A DNA stretch of 64,000 nt from Collybiopsis luxurians FD-317 M1 (lineage: Eukaryota; Basidiomycota; Agaricomycetes; Agaricales; Omphalotaceae), in assembly GCA_000827265.1 (NCBI GenBank), contig KN834872.1, positions 1 to 64,000 on the forward strand, read 5' to 3'. The position numbers were made by a program, and so were the translations under genes. The notes under the pieces are model-generated. The model saw nothing but the letters and a program-made list of their open reading frames with translations, searched no databases and was not told the origin of the DNA. Positions 12,782 to 24,788 of the stretch are shown in pieces (within the stretch, counting starts at the first letter, position 1; each line of letters begins with the position of its first letter).

Positions 12782-13245
12782 TTACTTCAAGCCGTACCTT
12801 ATGTTGGCATTTTTTGAACGTATTATGTATGATCTTCACGAGTCATTGTACTTATTTTGTATCCCGGATTAGAATACTGTGTAAGCCCCGTAATCACTGA
12901 TATTTCCTTTAAACGATATTTTCCGAACTCTTGGGTTGATGCTCTCTAGATCTATGCACGTTAATGGGTTCCCTCAAGGAAGCACTGGTTGTGTATTTTC
13001 CAGATCCATTCTAGTCCACTTCTTTCGAGTTCAAGTCGAGCACCACCTCAAATGATCTTCGATGAATGATCTTGTAAATGAAATCTAGGAGAAAAAAATT
13101 ACAGCAATGGCCTAAAATACAAACGGTAAGAGGGGTATATATAACCTAGGTTACAACAACCAAAGGAAGGGAAAAACGGTATCAAGAACGATCAAATACT
13201 TTTGGTATCTCTTACGAAAGAAGATAATTCATTCCTCTGGCGACC
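12782..13245. other. Convergent 3' intergenic region
   Basis: Lies between the stop codons of the permease (+) and the MARVEL gene (-). It is conserved, inverted, at 43.87-44.36 kb, and part of it (near 12.85-13.0 kb) reappears at 58.66-58.79 kb, directly after a MARVEL first exon. No ORF is supported. Confidence 0.5.
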
Positions 13246-14127
13246 TCATACTCCTACTGCCCCTCCAACTCCTACATTCTCTTTATGGCCTCCTGCGAAA
13301 CTCCTGTCCCCGTCACGAGTCGGAAGAGGTTCTGCCAAACCTTGACCTCCATCGCTCTTCGACCTCACGATCACCACCACCGAAATTATAATCATCGCCG
13401 TCAGAACCAACCAACCCAACCACGCGAATGCCTCGAGAGCGGAAAGGATCTGGCACGCTTGAAACTGTTGGCAGAATGATAGGTCCCCCCAAAGGTTCTG
13501 TAACAATGTCGAAAGTTAGATGAGATCCATGAGATTGTAGAGAAACAGGGCAGATGATGAATCTCACCGAAGCGGCAGCAGCTCCCCCGATCCATAAAAA
13601 CCATAGAATGGCCAATCCTATGAGCTCGTCTCCGTACATTCGGGGAAAGGGAAGCTTGACTGCATCGCTAAAGAACATGAAGAGCCTGTGAAGGAAAGGA
13701 GAGTGTCGGCGAGGAAGAAATGGAACAAAGGAAGTAATCGCACATGAGACCAGACCAAAACATAGTCAACAGCGTTGTGACGATGAGTTCGGGAACTACT
13801 GGGTCTATAAAGGACCGTTATGAACATAGAGCATAGAGCAGATTGAGAGTCAGCTCTTCACTCGTTCATGAAAGATAAAGCCGTTGCGGGCGCACCATAA
13901 AAGTTTCGCCCTCCATTTAATGGATCGCCGCGAGGAAGATGTAGGGTGTAGTTTATTCGAGCGCACGAGAGGGCAAAGAGGAGGAAGGAGAAGAGAAGCT
14001 TTATTGTTCGAAGAGAATAGCGTTAGAGGTAAAACGCGATCAGCAGATGCTATAGGAAGGCAGACACACAGAAACGTACCAAGCTTCCGTATAACCCAAC
14101 GCGAACCAAACCTAAAACGCTGCCCAT
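13246..14127 (-). CDS. MARVEL-domain tetraspan membrane protein
   Basis: Five exons read in one frame on the reverse strand and give about 185 aa. The ATG at 14127 begins MGSVLGLVRVGLYGSL. Exon 2 adds a first membrane helix (LLFSFLLFALSC) and RINYTLHLP. An intron with a GTGCGC donor follows, and the join gives NFYDPVVPELIV. Next comes helix 2 (TTLLTMFWSGLMLFMFF), helix 3 (GLAILWFLWIGGAAAAS), a short Cys-containing loop (FCQQFQACQ), and helix 4 (FAWLGWLVLTAMIIISVVVIV). The tail is hydrophilic. Four helices and the CxxFQA-type loop before helix 4 fit fungal MARVEL proteins, which sit in the plasma membrane or secretory membranes. Partial copies are at 43.7 kb (last exon only) and 58.56 kb (first exon only). 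Confidence 0.75.
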
Positions 14128-14744
14128 GCTGCTGATTTACACAGTAAAGTTTGTAGGACCTGTTATGGGGAGGAAAAAAAGCACAGTCAGTGGCCACCGC
14201 GACCGTTACGAACGAAGAGTCACTCACTGGAGACAAAGGATATCCAATCGTTTCTAGGAAGATATGAAGATAAAAGAGTGGTGGACGGACACTCCAGCCG
14301 TCTCAAGTCGGAGGATTCAAGTGCCTACAGCCGCAGCGCCCAAAAGATTGTGTAGAAGTTGACGGGTAAGAAGAAACAGGAAAATACATGGTTCGACGTT
14401 GTCGCGCTTGTCGTCAGGTCAGGACGAAAAATAGATTTGATTATATATCAGGATTATCTCGCGATCATCCTGACAACCAGCATCAATATTCGGTAAATTA
14501 TCGGAAAAGAACAAAACTATTAGAATTAATACAGTATGTTGTAACGTAGTGCACGGGAGCTGAAAGAGTTGCAAAAGCGGCCCCGAAACAGCGCTGAGAC
14601 AGAGCGCTTGTTTGAAGGAACAGGTCGGGACCACATTACCGTCAAAGACGGCGACAGCGACGAGCGCTCGACACTGTACACGTACAGATCGGTTGGTTAC
14701 AAGGTCGAAACGTGTGATACGCCTTCATATGTAAGTCAGATCTC
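14128..14744 (+). other. Unassigned exon-like region upstream of the MARVEL gene
   Basis: Two forward stretches look partly coding: about 14385-14520 (RRCRACRQVRTKNRFDYI) and 14569-14829 (RNSAETERLFEGTGRDHITV). Both are recognisable, inverted and decayed, at 58.0-58.35 kb, where the second reads NSAETESLFEGSGQDHITV. I could not join them into one gene. The Cys-containing basic start recalls a Zn-cluster protein, but the motif is incomplete, so no function is assigned. Confidence 0.3.
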
Positions 14745-14950
14745 CGAGTGGTTTACACGAGCCAACTTCTATATCCGGAAAGTAGATGAAATGCACGCGC
14801 CATGTCAGAAAACCACTAACAAGCCCTAACTATAGTCAAAAGGGAAACATTCCACGCACACCTTGTTCTCTCATAGATCGTCCCAGCATCACCAATAGTC
14901 ACGTTGCAGGAAAGCAGCAATGCTGTGGACCGATGTCTCCCCACCGCTAG
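14745..14950 (-). pseudogene. 3' fragment of a GT15 mannosyltransferase gene
   Basis: On the reverse strand the sequence starts with a close match to the [12 protein letters not shown] exon of the intact gene at 36.2-38.0 kb, but with a base lost so that the frame breaks after RWGD. It then decays through the exon that normally encodes WEKGRCSC and ends in a match to the last exon (ATAG acceptor, then SCKP). Only these two terminal exons are present. A sister fragment lies at 57.86-57.98 kb. Confidence 0.55.
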
Positions 14951-17900
14951 GCAATAAGCGTGCTTATGAACACGAGTGGTACACCGGTTACAAGAACGTA
15001 ACGCAGAACCTCCTAATAAAACCCTCGAGTAGCGGTGACGGCGTCGATTGAAGGTTTTCCATCGGAGCCAGATATAAATTTCATGGCATGGTCGTATTAC
15101 ACGAGACACTTAATGAGATTTAATAATATCTTCTAAAAAAATCGTGAGATTTCTTGCGATGGAATCGAACGAAGGTATGCGTGCCTGTAACAGCCCTCGA
15201 AAGTGTTCGAGCTGTCGCGAAGAGCCCCTGGACAGAAATAAGAAGCCCCGGAACATAAATCTGGTAGCCAGGACGGAGAAGCTGGAAATGATTGACCGAC
15301 AGTAAGTCCTCTGATGAGACTTCTCCATGGATCGAAGGTGAACACATATTAAATCGCAGTAAAACTACCTTTCGATCTAGTAGACGTCGAAAGCGAGCTG
15401 ATAGCCCGTGTTCAGGCTAAAACCAACACGCCAGTACCATTTATGCGTACCGTCAACGCGCCTCTGCCGATAAAGATGCCAGCGATCAACGTTGCTCCAA
15501 CACTTGGGCGGTAATGGACCAAACCTCTCGAGTCTCTAGTAGTAGGATGGACATGCGACGTTTGGGCGTAAGTAATGCGGGGGGCTTCACTGAGCCAGAT
15601 TAGGAGTTCATTTAAGCTTCTACAGCTCCAGTCCTGGAAATAAGATAGTTCCTCCGAGGACGGAATCTCGAGCTAATATTACGGTGGCATTCGGTGAGTC
15701 GTGACGATTGAGGGAAAATTTCGGAGCAGTTTGCATGATGATAGTCTGAAGGATCCATGCGGGGCAGTCTCCAAAGAGCGAAATTTAGAAGAAATTTAGC
15801 AGTAGTTTGCTTGCTTACTAAGTAGGGAGACGTAATTAACAGAGAGGGACCACAATAAACACGTGAGAGGAACGCTCAAAGAGAAAAAAGCGCCCGGCTT
15901 GATTCAGAGGAAAAATCGGCAAACAAGTACTGGCCCCCGAACCGTAGCCGGTCAGGTATGCCATCCTGGCGAAACACTTGTCAGCCAGTCAAGGAGCTGA
16001 TCAGCAGCCTGTGCTCAAGTTGTCCAAGTACAACTGGGAGCGATGGCGGGGCAACACCAGAGTCACTTTGTTTTGGAACTATGGAGGTTAGACGTGGGAT
16101 CAGAACTGCATTCAATCAAGGAAGTATGAAATGCTTTTTCTGATTAGTACTGGTTTCATGCAAGGACATATAGATGCAAGTAGGGTCAAGTTCAAATCAC
16201 AGTCTCAATCAAGATTATGCTGTGTGTACTTACAACGCCGCGTTCACAATTAATTTTTCCAGCACCCTCCTGGCTCTTCTGCTTTCACACCGACTGCAGC
16301 TCCTTACACATACCGGTCCAAAGGCAAACCACACCTGTATCGGAGCTGTTCCTATGCAGCCCGACCATGATCAAGTTCCAAGACCCCCATCCGCTTTGCA
16401 TAGATTATTCGAATATCTCTCGACCGAGCGTGCGTCAGGCTGTGGAAGGGAAGCTTAGACCTCGAAAGGTCTTTTGGGCTCACGGTCGAGAGAAGGACTG
16501 GAGGGGGAAGCGTAAACGGTCTTTCGGAACTGAACGCGATGAGGTACAAGGTACGGGAGGCAGATAAAATATGTATATAGAAATTAATCTGTCGTCGCAG
16601 AGCTAAACACAAGGAATATGAAGATTGGAGGCCTCGTCGGACCTCCTCACGCAAGTATCAGAGTCGAGATGAGCAAAAATTGTTCCCGTTTTACTTGGAA
16701 CTACTGGTAGCTACGAGGTCCTATCAATTCCCTATCGGCTCCGACGCTTCTCTGGCCTTTTTCACTCCACTTCTTAGTCCACTCTACTTCCCGTTACCGC
16801 GACTCCCTTCGTCACTCAGTTTCCTCTTGTACTTTTACAACTTCCTAATACCATCCTATCTCCTCCTTCTCACGCCTATGAATGCTATTCTGTAAAATCT
16901 GAGCAAGAAAAACTTGTCCGAATAAGAGTGCGGATCACGAAGCGTGTATACCGATGTATGAATTGCGCCGTCACCATGAGCGAATCAATCGGCACGACCA
17001 CACGATGATCGTGGGAGGTGGTCAAGGTCCCCTCGCGTAGCTCTCGGCACCCTGACGGTCAACTAGCTTTCCAACCCACTCATCATTCACGACTCTACCA
17101 CTCCTGCAGTGGGTCAGGCAATGGAGGCAAAATGACACTGAAGCTGCCGACTTGAATCCGCCAAAGACGCAATACCTGCTGTGCTCGCCCGCTCTGCGTT
17201 TTTCTTCGTCGTCCTAGGACATCTATGACTTGTCGTTGCTTCTCTCATCCCTTCCCCATCGCATGCCCACAGTTCTTCTGTAGCATGACTGTGGCTGCCC
17301 ATGCGTCCTTAATGATTACGATGAGAGGCAACTGATGGTTCATAAGGTGTGTATCCTGAGCTCGTGAGGAAAGCCAAGATTTGCAGCGATCCTTAAACGA
17401 TGGTCCGTCAGCGGCTCATTATTTAACGAGTAAGCTGATATTCATTCTTGTCATATATCTCAACCTTATTCTCAGCCAGAATTACGACAAGCTAGTTTTC
17501 ATAAATCAAGAACCCAGTTTTTCTCTCACGCGGGGACTCACAATCCGCTTCAGATTGTCCGTAAGCGCTACAAGGCTCTCTGCACATAACGAAGCTTTGA
17601 GCTTCGTGATGCACTTCCTCCCTAATCACTCGGTTTCCGACTTCAACCACTGCACCCATAACTTCCGTGTTTTCGTTCTCTCTCACCCTCGCACTCAGAA
17701 TCTGGGGTGGGAACTCTTGAAGTGAATATCTGATTCAGAGGATCATTTTTAATCTGTCATCGAGGATCTAGGGGTTTGATTCTGTGGACCATCTCGAGTA
17801 TGCTTCTCTGTCATTCTCTCCCTCAAGTATCAGTTGTACAGCAATTTTTCCCGATATTGCTGGTCTTGCAAGAAGATCAAACGCGTGAGCTTGATTGGGC

Positions 17901-18050
17901 AGAGCTCTATGTGAGGAATACATATAGAGGAAGGCCGAAGCAATGTGGGATAAACTTGGTATGTATCAACAAACATGATCCACGGTCTGTTGGATTTGTA
18001 CTTCGTCTCGTCGCCCTTATTTTACCCTTTTACAGAATATTTTCCAGGGC
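14951..18050. other. No recognisable gene in about 3.1 kb
   Basis: CpG content is normal and several ORFs of 60-116 aa exist, but none shows a known domain. The best candidate is forward 16217-16560 (Arg/Lys-rich, ending GKRKRSFGTERDEVQ) followed by a GT...CAG intron of about 50 nt and a short in-frame exon to a stop near 16.7 kb. A forward ORF at 15162-15304 (MESNEGMRACNSPRKCSSCR...) has Cys spacing slightly like a fungal Zn cluster. The stretch 16.68-16.9 kb is pyrimidine-rich and its ORF is probably an artefact. Confidence 0.35.
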
Positions 18051-18228
18051 AAATCTTCACGAGACGAACCCTCTCGTAAGATCATCTCCTTCAATCAAAA
18101 GGAATGTTTCAAAGGCTCGCCGAATCACTCATTCGCAAATCTTCACGAGATGACCTCTCGTAAGATCCTTCTCCTTCGATCAAAAGGAACGTTTCAAAGA
18201 TACTACGCTCGCCGAATCGCTCATTCGC
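18051..18228. repeat. Two-copy tandem repeat, units of 86 and 92 bp
   Basis: Unit 1 is 18051-18136 and unit 2 is 18137-18228. Both start AAATCTTCACGAGA and end CTCATTCGC; unit 2 has a short insertion before CTCGCCGAATC. The match is strong enough to be a recent duplication. It does not lie in a supported gene. Confidence 0.8.
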
Positions 18229-19894
18229 AAATTTTGTCTTTGAGCATGGAGGAAAGTGCGAGAGAATAGATTTTTTGTATAATATTGAACGCCGGTGTGT
18301 ATATGTTTCTCCGTAAACGTTTTATCGGGATGTTTTATGTAGTCAAATTCTATGCCAATTCTTCCAGCTCTTCCCGCCTAGCGCCTTCGATGTTTCTCCA
18401 CATGGTTCTCGATTCTCAAGCGATTGTCCGGCGACGCATTTGAAGGCTTCTTGATGCAGATGAGCCACTCATATCACTGTGATACGATACTGAATGCCTG
18501 TTCTAAATCTACTTGATGGTAGCGGCTGAGCATCATCTCGAACGAAACGATCATTTGTCTCTTGCCCCGTTCATTGAGTTTTTGGTACGACATGCTAGTA
18601 TCGGCGAGAGCACCCCTAACAGCGTAAAATCGTTCCTCGGTGGCGGATATGGGAACACGATTCACAACCAAGATGATAAATGAGTAGTTATCTTTGACAT
18701 GATATCTTTCTCAGAGGCGTATACGTACGTACATGTTATAGAACTCGGCCAAATATCATTCAAACTTGGAGGCGAAAGATAGACAGATACCACATGTGCT
18801 GATGATCAGCGATGAACTCTGAAAAATGAAACATTAACTCGCAGTGGTACTCCAAGGCGACAGTGCTCTTACCAAAGGGTCAGGATTCTGGGAGACTTGG
18901 AAGCTGGTGCAAGGAGGGTTGCCTACACAATGGGAGAGTAATGGTCGGCGAAAGCAAAGCATAGATACATCTCGGAGCTTATTCTCTGGCGATCAATTTA
19001 ACTAAGATGGCCCACAGATACGGCCGATACTAAGGTTCTTTTCGAAGGTACCGTGCCTAAATCGGTTCCTGCTGTGAACGGTTTTTGAGTCTGGGGGTGC
19101 TTCCGTCTCTCAACAACCAACCCCTGAAAACAATCCATCTCTCGTCCTAGGACTCCAGCTTTTGAGTTATGGCGGTTGAGCTGAGCGCGATTAATCGCTG
19201 GAGTGGTGAGTTGTAGACAAGCGTGGATGTATAGAAACAGTGCGACGGTCGTTGACGGAGATAGTTCCTTAGTTGCATGTGTTTTGGATCAAAATTCAAT
19301 ATCATGACGGACACTGCCGTCGGTATTTACTGAGTTTTGAATAGTGGTCATTAATTCGCTGATATCTTGATTTCTTGATTCGTCTTTCGTTTCGTCTCAT
19401 ACTACATAGTGGAAATCATTTTGACCCCATGGTCCAAGAATCTGGTCGATCGACGACCAGCTAAATCATCAATATCCTTTCTGCATTGGTTAGATCGTTA
19501 TATGAGTGCTCTATTTCATCCTTACCCACATCGGCCGTGGGTGTGAGTATCGACTAATGGGCGCGTCAGTGATTGTGGTGGCGTCTAGCACCACTGTATA
19601 AAGGATTTGGCGATTTTACCCCTCTAGTCTAAATGAACTGAAGACTGAATCAGCGATAAAATTAGAAGTTGCGATGGTGCCGGTCAACCGTCATCAGTTG
19701 ATACTAATTTTGAATTGAAAGTGCCACACACCTGTTTAATAGCGCAATGTGCCAGTCCGCGACTAGGCCCTGACTTTACGTATGGGGAATATAATTGAAA
19801 AAAAAATGAAGTTTATAACGTGGGATATATGAAAGAAAGGGTTTATAACGGCGGGGACCTCGTCTTGGCTTCGCATTCATCGTTCCACTCAGCC
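18229..19894. other. No supported gene; one exon-like reverse ORF
   Basis: A reverse ORF at 18474-18671 (65 aa, including YQKLNERGKRQMIVSFEMML) has the composition of a real helical exon and ends in a stop after FSIVSQ, but no joining exon or family was found. The rest, up to the start of the seven-helix gene, shows only short ORFs. Confidence 0.3.
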
Positions 19895-21131
19895 ATGACT
19901 CCTGAGGATCAAGCGGCCCTAGTCGCTCTCGGTCAGGGTACGCTAGTTAATGTCATCGACGTTGTGATCATAACCGTGGGGTACGGTACGTCTTGGTTGA
20001 AATTTAACAGTTGAACGAATGCATATGGGAGAATTGCAGGTGCCCTGATGTTGATGACCTACATTGCGATTCGCGATTTGAGGTAAGTCAGAACTATGCG
20101 TCGGGATGATTTCCCATTTTCAAACCTTCATCAGCCTGAAACCATATAAACCCTCCAAGAAAGTGTTCCTCATCTGCTGGGCGATGTTGATTGTCTTCCT
20201 CGTTGTCACGATATATATCACTTCATTTACCTTCGATGTTATTGGTGTTCCTGCGCAAAAGCTTTCGACCAGCTCGTCCACTAATCAAGAAACATTCTGG
20301 AGCTATATGGGTCCCATAGTTCAAGCAGTCCCGGTAAGAATATATAGATCGGTTACCACCTAAAAATCTTGATTCTTCTTCAGATTCTTATCGGCGACTT
20401 CGTCGTGGTCTGGAGAGCATGGGTCCTACTGCCTGAAGGCAGACATTGGAAGATTCTTGTTACCGCTATCATGATAGGCAATATAGGTATGTTACTGAAT
20501 CAACCGAACGATATGCACATTAATCATTTAATTTACTCTTCAGCCGTGAATATTGCTTATTGCGTTTCGGATGACATTTTCACCCTTGGCCAAATTGAAG
20601 GGTTCGGTACCAGCTGGGACTGGATCTCTCTTCTCGTTTCCTTGACAGTCAATGTATTTATGACTCTTTTTATCATGTGGCGATGGTGGTAAGTTGTCGT
20701 TTTTATGCTTTCGGTTGGATCAACAGTTAGACGGTTTGTTTAGGGATCACCACGGAGAATTGAGATCTGCTTCCTTTCAAAACAGTCGTCTGCGAAAGGT
20801 TCTCCTCTTGATGATCGAATCTGGAGCAATATTTTGCGCAACACAGTCTATAACTCTCATTTTCACTCTCCTTGCTCATTATGTGAAAAATGCACCATTT
20901 CCGCTGGTTGAAGCTATCCGCCTAATCAATGCAATTTTCCGTGTAGCCACTGTGAGTCTATTTGTTCGTTCTCTCTATGAACTTTGAAATGAACTCCCGA
21001 GTATACAGGCATGGTATCCGGCAGCAGTGATTTTACTGGTTAACACCAGCAAATCTCCTGTTGTACAAACCGTACGCAGTTCTGGGGGCATGTCAGATAG
21101 CACATATCAGCCGGCTTTGAATAACAAGTAG
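19895..21131 (+). CDS. Seven-helix membrane protein of a basidiomycete family, unknown function
   Basis: Seven exons (19895-19985, 20040-20082, 20135-20333, 20384-20486, 20544-20688, 20744-20951, 21009-21131) total 912 nt, giving 303 aa in one frame with GT-AG introns. The start MTPEDQAALV was chosen because it directly precedes helix 1 (VNVIDVVIITVGYG). Further helices are ALMLMTYIAI, VFLICWAMLIVFLVVTIYI, the segment holding FVVVWRAWVLLP, WISLLVSLTVNVFMTLFIMW, AIFCATQSITLIFTLLAHY, and AWYPAAVILLVN. The WRAW motif after helix 4, the W-R/W-W end of helix 5 and the C-terminal YPxxxxxLVN-KSP pattern are common in uncharacterised basidiomycete seven-helix proteins. A broken 3' copy lies at 34.66-35.03 kb. 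Receptor-like function is only an inference. Confidence 0.82.
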
Positions 21132-22094
21132 TCATTCTTTTTGTATTATTATTTTGTTTGGGTCTTGTCTGAGCGAACACGAATCATTATTCCATGCATC
21201 AATCGAGTGAGGATAGGACTGTAAATGGGTGGAGGTTAGACGGTAAACCCCGACTTGGGCGCTGAAACAGTCTACTTTCCACCAATAGGTAAGACTAATT
21301 GACACAAGAATACAAAGGCTAGGCTGGTATATATACAGCCTCCGAGCAGACGCTGCGCATTATCTCCCTGATTACTTGGTCATTTCTCAACCATAGCTTT
21401 CCTCAGAGACCTGACTGAGTTCTGATCTGCAGAGCCCCCAGAAAACGAGGCTGTTTAGGAACCATGACTTTGAGTACCAAGCCAGCGTCGAAAATCTCCA
21501 TATTTCTTGAACGGCAAGCATTGTTTTGGTATCTTACACGGAGAAACTTACAAGAGATCATTCTGAGCAGTTTGTGTGAGAGCACGATGTACTTATCCGG
21601 TGAGCAATGAAGAACTGAGAACACGACACGATCTAACAGTCTATCAGAGTTTAACTGTGTAGGGAAAATCTACCCAAATCAAGTCCAAACCAAGGGGAAC
21701 GTTGGCGCTTTCGACCGAAAAGCCTTAACTCCGCTGAGAGGAAATTCCCAGACGGAGATACATCCACAGGCCCTGGCCTTTGGAAACCAGACGGAAAAAA
21801 AAAATAACGGTGTGCGGCAAGGCGTACCACATATATAGGCACTGTACGAAACGAATAACAGGAAGCACCCAAAACCTTTAGGAATAAAACGGTAAGGAAC
21901 ATAGAATACGGGAAGAAAGGTACCGGAGACGGCTCCGAAAGCGAGTATTTTACGCAACTGGAACCACATCATCACATATCATTACCCACACCCACCGACG
22001 AATGAGCCATGACAGTTCCTACATACATACCAAGTGAATGTGATAAAAAATCCACATCATTCGCGCTTCAAAGCCAATATCCTGGCCGACACTT
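21132..22094. other. Intergenic, duplicated in block 2
   Basis: Matches 35.03-35.59 kb, but block 1 has about 420 bp extra (near 21408-21830), or block 2 lost it. No gene is supported; the reverse ORFs here overlap in different frames and are not kept in the other copy. Confidence 0.45.
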
Positions 22095-22543
22095 TCAGTT
22101 GAAAGAATTAACACGAGCTATCAAGCGCCTGTAGCAATTCTTCTGCGATTCAACTCTCGCACACATACTCCAGTATAAGTTTCTTACGTATTGATGTAGC
22201 GTCTTGAGATCGGAGCGTTCGGTATTCACCCTGCACGCCCAGAAAGTTTCGTCAACACCCGTCAAGTCATTGCGAAGAGAGTCAGAACAAACACGTACGG
22301 ACGTATGGTGTAGCCGACGACGCTGGGCTAAATATTGGACGGCGACTACCGACATAACACCGCTTCCGCACGCTAATCCCTGCGACATGAATATTAATTA
22401 CTTCAAGTCATTAACAAACCTTCATATAAGGAGCGCAGCCGTGGACGTAGCGGCCTGCGACGAGCGCCCATATCACCCTGCGCCTCCAGAGTTTCATCGA
22501 GAGCATTCAATGCAAAGGCTACGCCCAAACCTTTCCCTTTCAT
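22095..22543 (-). CDS. Small conserved hypothetical protein, copy 1
   Basis: Three exons on the reverse strand give about 118 aa: exon 1 from ATG 22543 (MKGKGLGVAFALNALDETLE...), a 47-nt intron ending GGATTAG, exon 2 (CGSGVMSVVAVQYLAQRRRL, DSLRNDLTGVDETFWACRVN), an intron of about 46 nt, and a short last exon ending at 22095. The same structure is found at 35585-36019. The DNA is far more alike between the two blocks here than in neighbouring genes. A competing forward ORF (22204-22584, 126 aa) is also open in both copies, so strand is not certain. No family recognised. Confidence 0.35.
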
Positions 22544-22717
22544 TTCCTTTCCTTACCTTTTCACCTCGCCGGTACCGACATTGACCCAGCATATACCGTA
22601 AGGTAGCAAGGACCGGAAACTCAATACTGATACCAAGGAATACGTACACAAATGACATTCTTTCGATACAACCGTACTTGCTAGTGTATAATTCTTAACC
22701 GATCCTGTTATCTAGAA

Positions 22718-24233
22718 TTAGGAATGAATGAACCTGTCCCAACGTGGTTTACACGAGCTGACGTCCATGTCTATAAGGGTTTGGGGAGGGGGACAGAAAA
22801 AGAAGGTATGCAGAACGCGCACGCGCGCGGGTGCAATGTTAAAAGTGAGTTCAAAACCAACACCTTCCGATCTAACGTTCAAGAAAAAACTCACCGAACT
22901 GTTACCCTGAGCACACGAACACCTTCCCTTCTCCCAAACGTCGTCAGGAATGGGACGGTGTCCCCAATCATCGTGCTGATACCCAATCTCCTCAAAGAAA
23001 TGAATCTGATCGCGCCGGAGGAAGAGGGAGGCAGCAATGCTGCGGACCGGTGCGCGTCCCCAGCGCTGATCATTTGACAAGTCAAGTATAAACATAATGT
23101 AAAAGTCGATGATGCGATACAACGGTGATGGTGGTGACGCTAACAAACACGGAGCGGAGCATCAGGTTACAACAGAAAAAAGTAAAATCGACATATAAAC
23201 CTCATAATAAATCCCCCATGCGAATCAAGGTATTCAAAAAGTGCAGTGTACGCCGGCCCACGCCAAAAGTCCATATCTGCAATCTCAAAGTTGCTCCAGA
23301 CTAAAATAGATCACGGTTGAGTTTGAGGGTTGACCAGTGATTCGAAAAAGGAAGTCATTTACTTACAGTGACATCGGTTGTATGTCCTTCCATCATCGTC
23401 GGATATGAACCCCATGGCATTGTCGTGAGCAAGGTATTCAGGATAAGCTTTGATAAAATCTAACCGACAATATCATAAGCTTCTAAGTACTACGTGATGA
23501 TAATCGAACGTGCGCTTGCCTATCACAGCTCTCCAAAGGGTTCTAGCTGTAGCAGAAATTTTGTAGACAGCGATAGGAAACCCTGAGGCAAAAATAGATC
23601 CGTGAGCAAGAGAAGAGAGAAGGTGAGTTTTGCAGACTAACCGTAGACCTTGTTGTTCTCCTCCATGAATCGGAAGGGATCTCGGTGTATGTCGTGTAAA
23701 ATTTTACATTCGGTGTGGCAGATGCAGATGAGTAAGTCGCCTCGATTTCAGGAAGAAGTTCTAGCTCAATACGCCAGTACCACATGTAAACTCGAGCCGA
23801 TAGAAAAACTAGTAAAGGTCAACCGAGAATTAGTGGAAGATTTTTGAATGTGACGATGACTCACGCCGGCATTGAAGCGACACATATGTCTGTAGTTGAG
23901 GCTCCCTCTGAGCTTACGGCTTCAGTTAAGACACGGAGCTCCATACATACAGACCTCCATATTTCACCCAAGAAAGCTCTATCTGTTTCCTCGCGTTCGC
24001 AGCTTTCTCTTCATCTATTCAGTCCGGCTGTGACCAGCGGTCTTTTGGCACTGTACCAAATTTCATTTCCGAGCGCATCAACACCGATACACACCTAGAG
24101 AAGGATGAGCAGGCTCCTAGTCAAACAGATCGTGAGCGGAGAGAAAGATGAAGTGTAAAGGTATCTGCAGCTGTTGATCAGATTGTCCGTTCATAGGACA
24201 GAGTGCTGATCAGCATACCGTAAAAAGTAGCAT
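22718..24233 (-). pseudogene. GT15 mannosyltransferase, block 1 copy, broken
   Basis: The exon order of the intact paralog at 36196-38004 is retained, ending in the terminal exon ([13 protein letters not shown], stop at 22718). The start exon at 24233 is shortened to MLLFT. About 310 bp of exon 2 are deleted, removing the stem and the first part of the catalytic domain: the sequence jumps from ...LSAHD to the intron before the VSV exon. In the exon encoding [13 protein letters not shown] a base is lost (reads TTTTACACGACA), which shifts the frame. RWGDAPVH has become RWGRAPVR. The GC-donor intron of the intact copy is also present here (GGCAAGC). The copy cannot encode an active enzyme. Confidence 0.8.
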
Positions 24234-24788
24234 TATCAACCCTAAAACCCTAAGTCTGCTAGTGTACGATTGAATCAAAGCATTGGAACTCGTACATATA
24301 GGATTCGGTAGGGTATCCAGGAACTTGGGGGAGGGAAACCGCAACAGCGCAGTGAAGGTTCGTTGGAAAGCGCAGCCGTTAGATGGTGAAATCCCTTTGG
24401 CGCTTGAAAAAAGCGCCTGTACGCGTGCATACGCGTCGTGTTACCCCTACTTATCATTGTGCTTAGCGAAGCTTCGAGGTATACACATTGAAGATTTTAG
24501 CAGGCTGGCTGCGAAACGTAATCGTGTGTATCTTGCAACCCAGGACTCCCAATATGCCCCCGTATGGATCAGTCATCGTGCAGAGCGTACCATGTCATCT
24601 ACTGACCGTTTTTCGGCCGGGAGAGCTCATTCCGCAGGCTATCCTCGACCTTCATGTACCCATAGCACCAAAGACCTACATCTAATCGATTAATTTTTTT
24701 CCTCATCAAAAAAACTCTGGGATATCACTCTACCTACTGCGCTTCCGACTCAGAGTCGGCGGGTCGGATATGCGCAGATGAGGATGGG

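Noticed and set aside
15162..15304. Zn-cluster transcription factor start
   Set aside because: Cys spacing (ACNSPRKCSSC) does not match the six-cysteine fungal pattern and no downstream domain follows.
16680..16895. Hydrophobic forward ORF
   Set aside because: The DNA is a long pyrimidine-rich stretch, which yields Leu/Ser/Phe/Pro frames without coding.
22204..22584. Forward ORF of 126 aa as a gene
   Set aside because: Open in both copies, but it covers the reverse-strand exon-intron structure. Substitutions do not decide between strands, so only the reverse model is listed, with low confidence.
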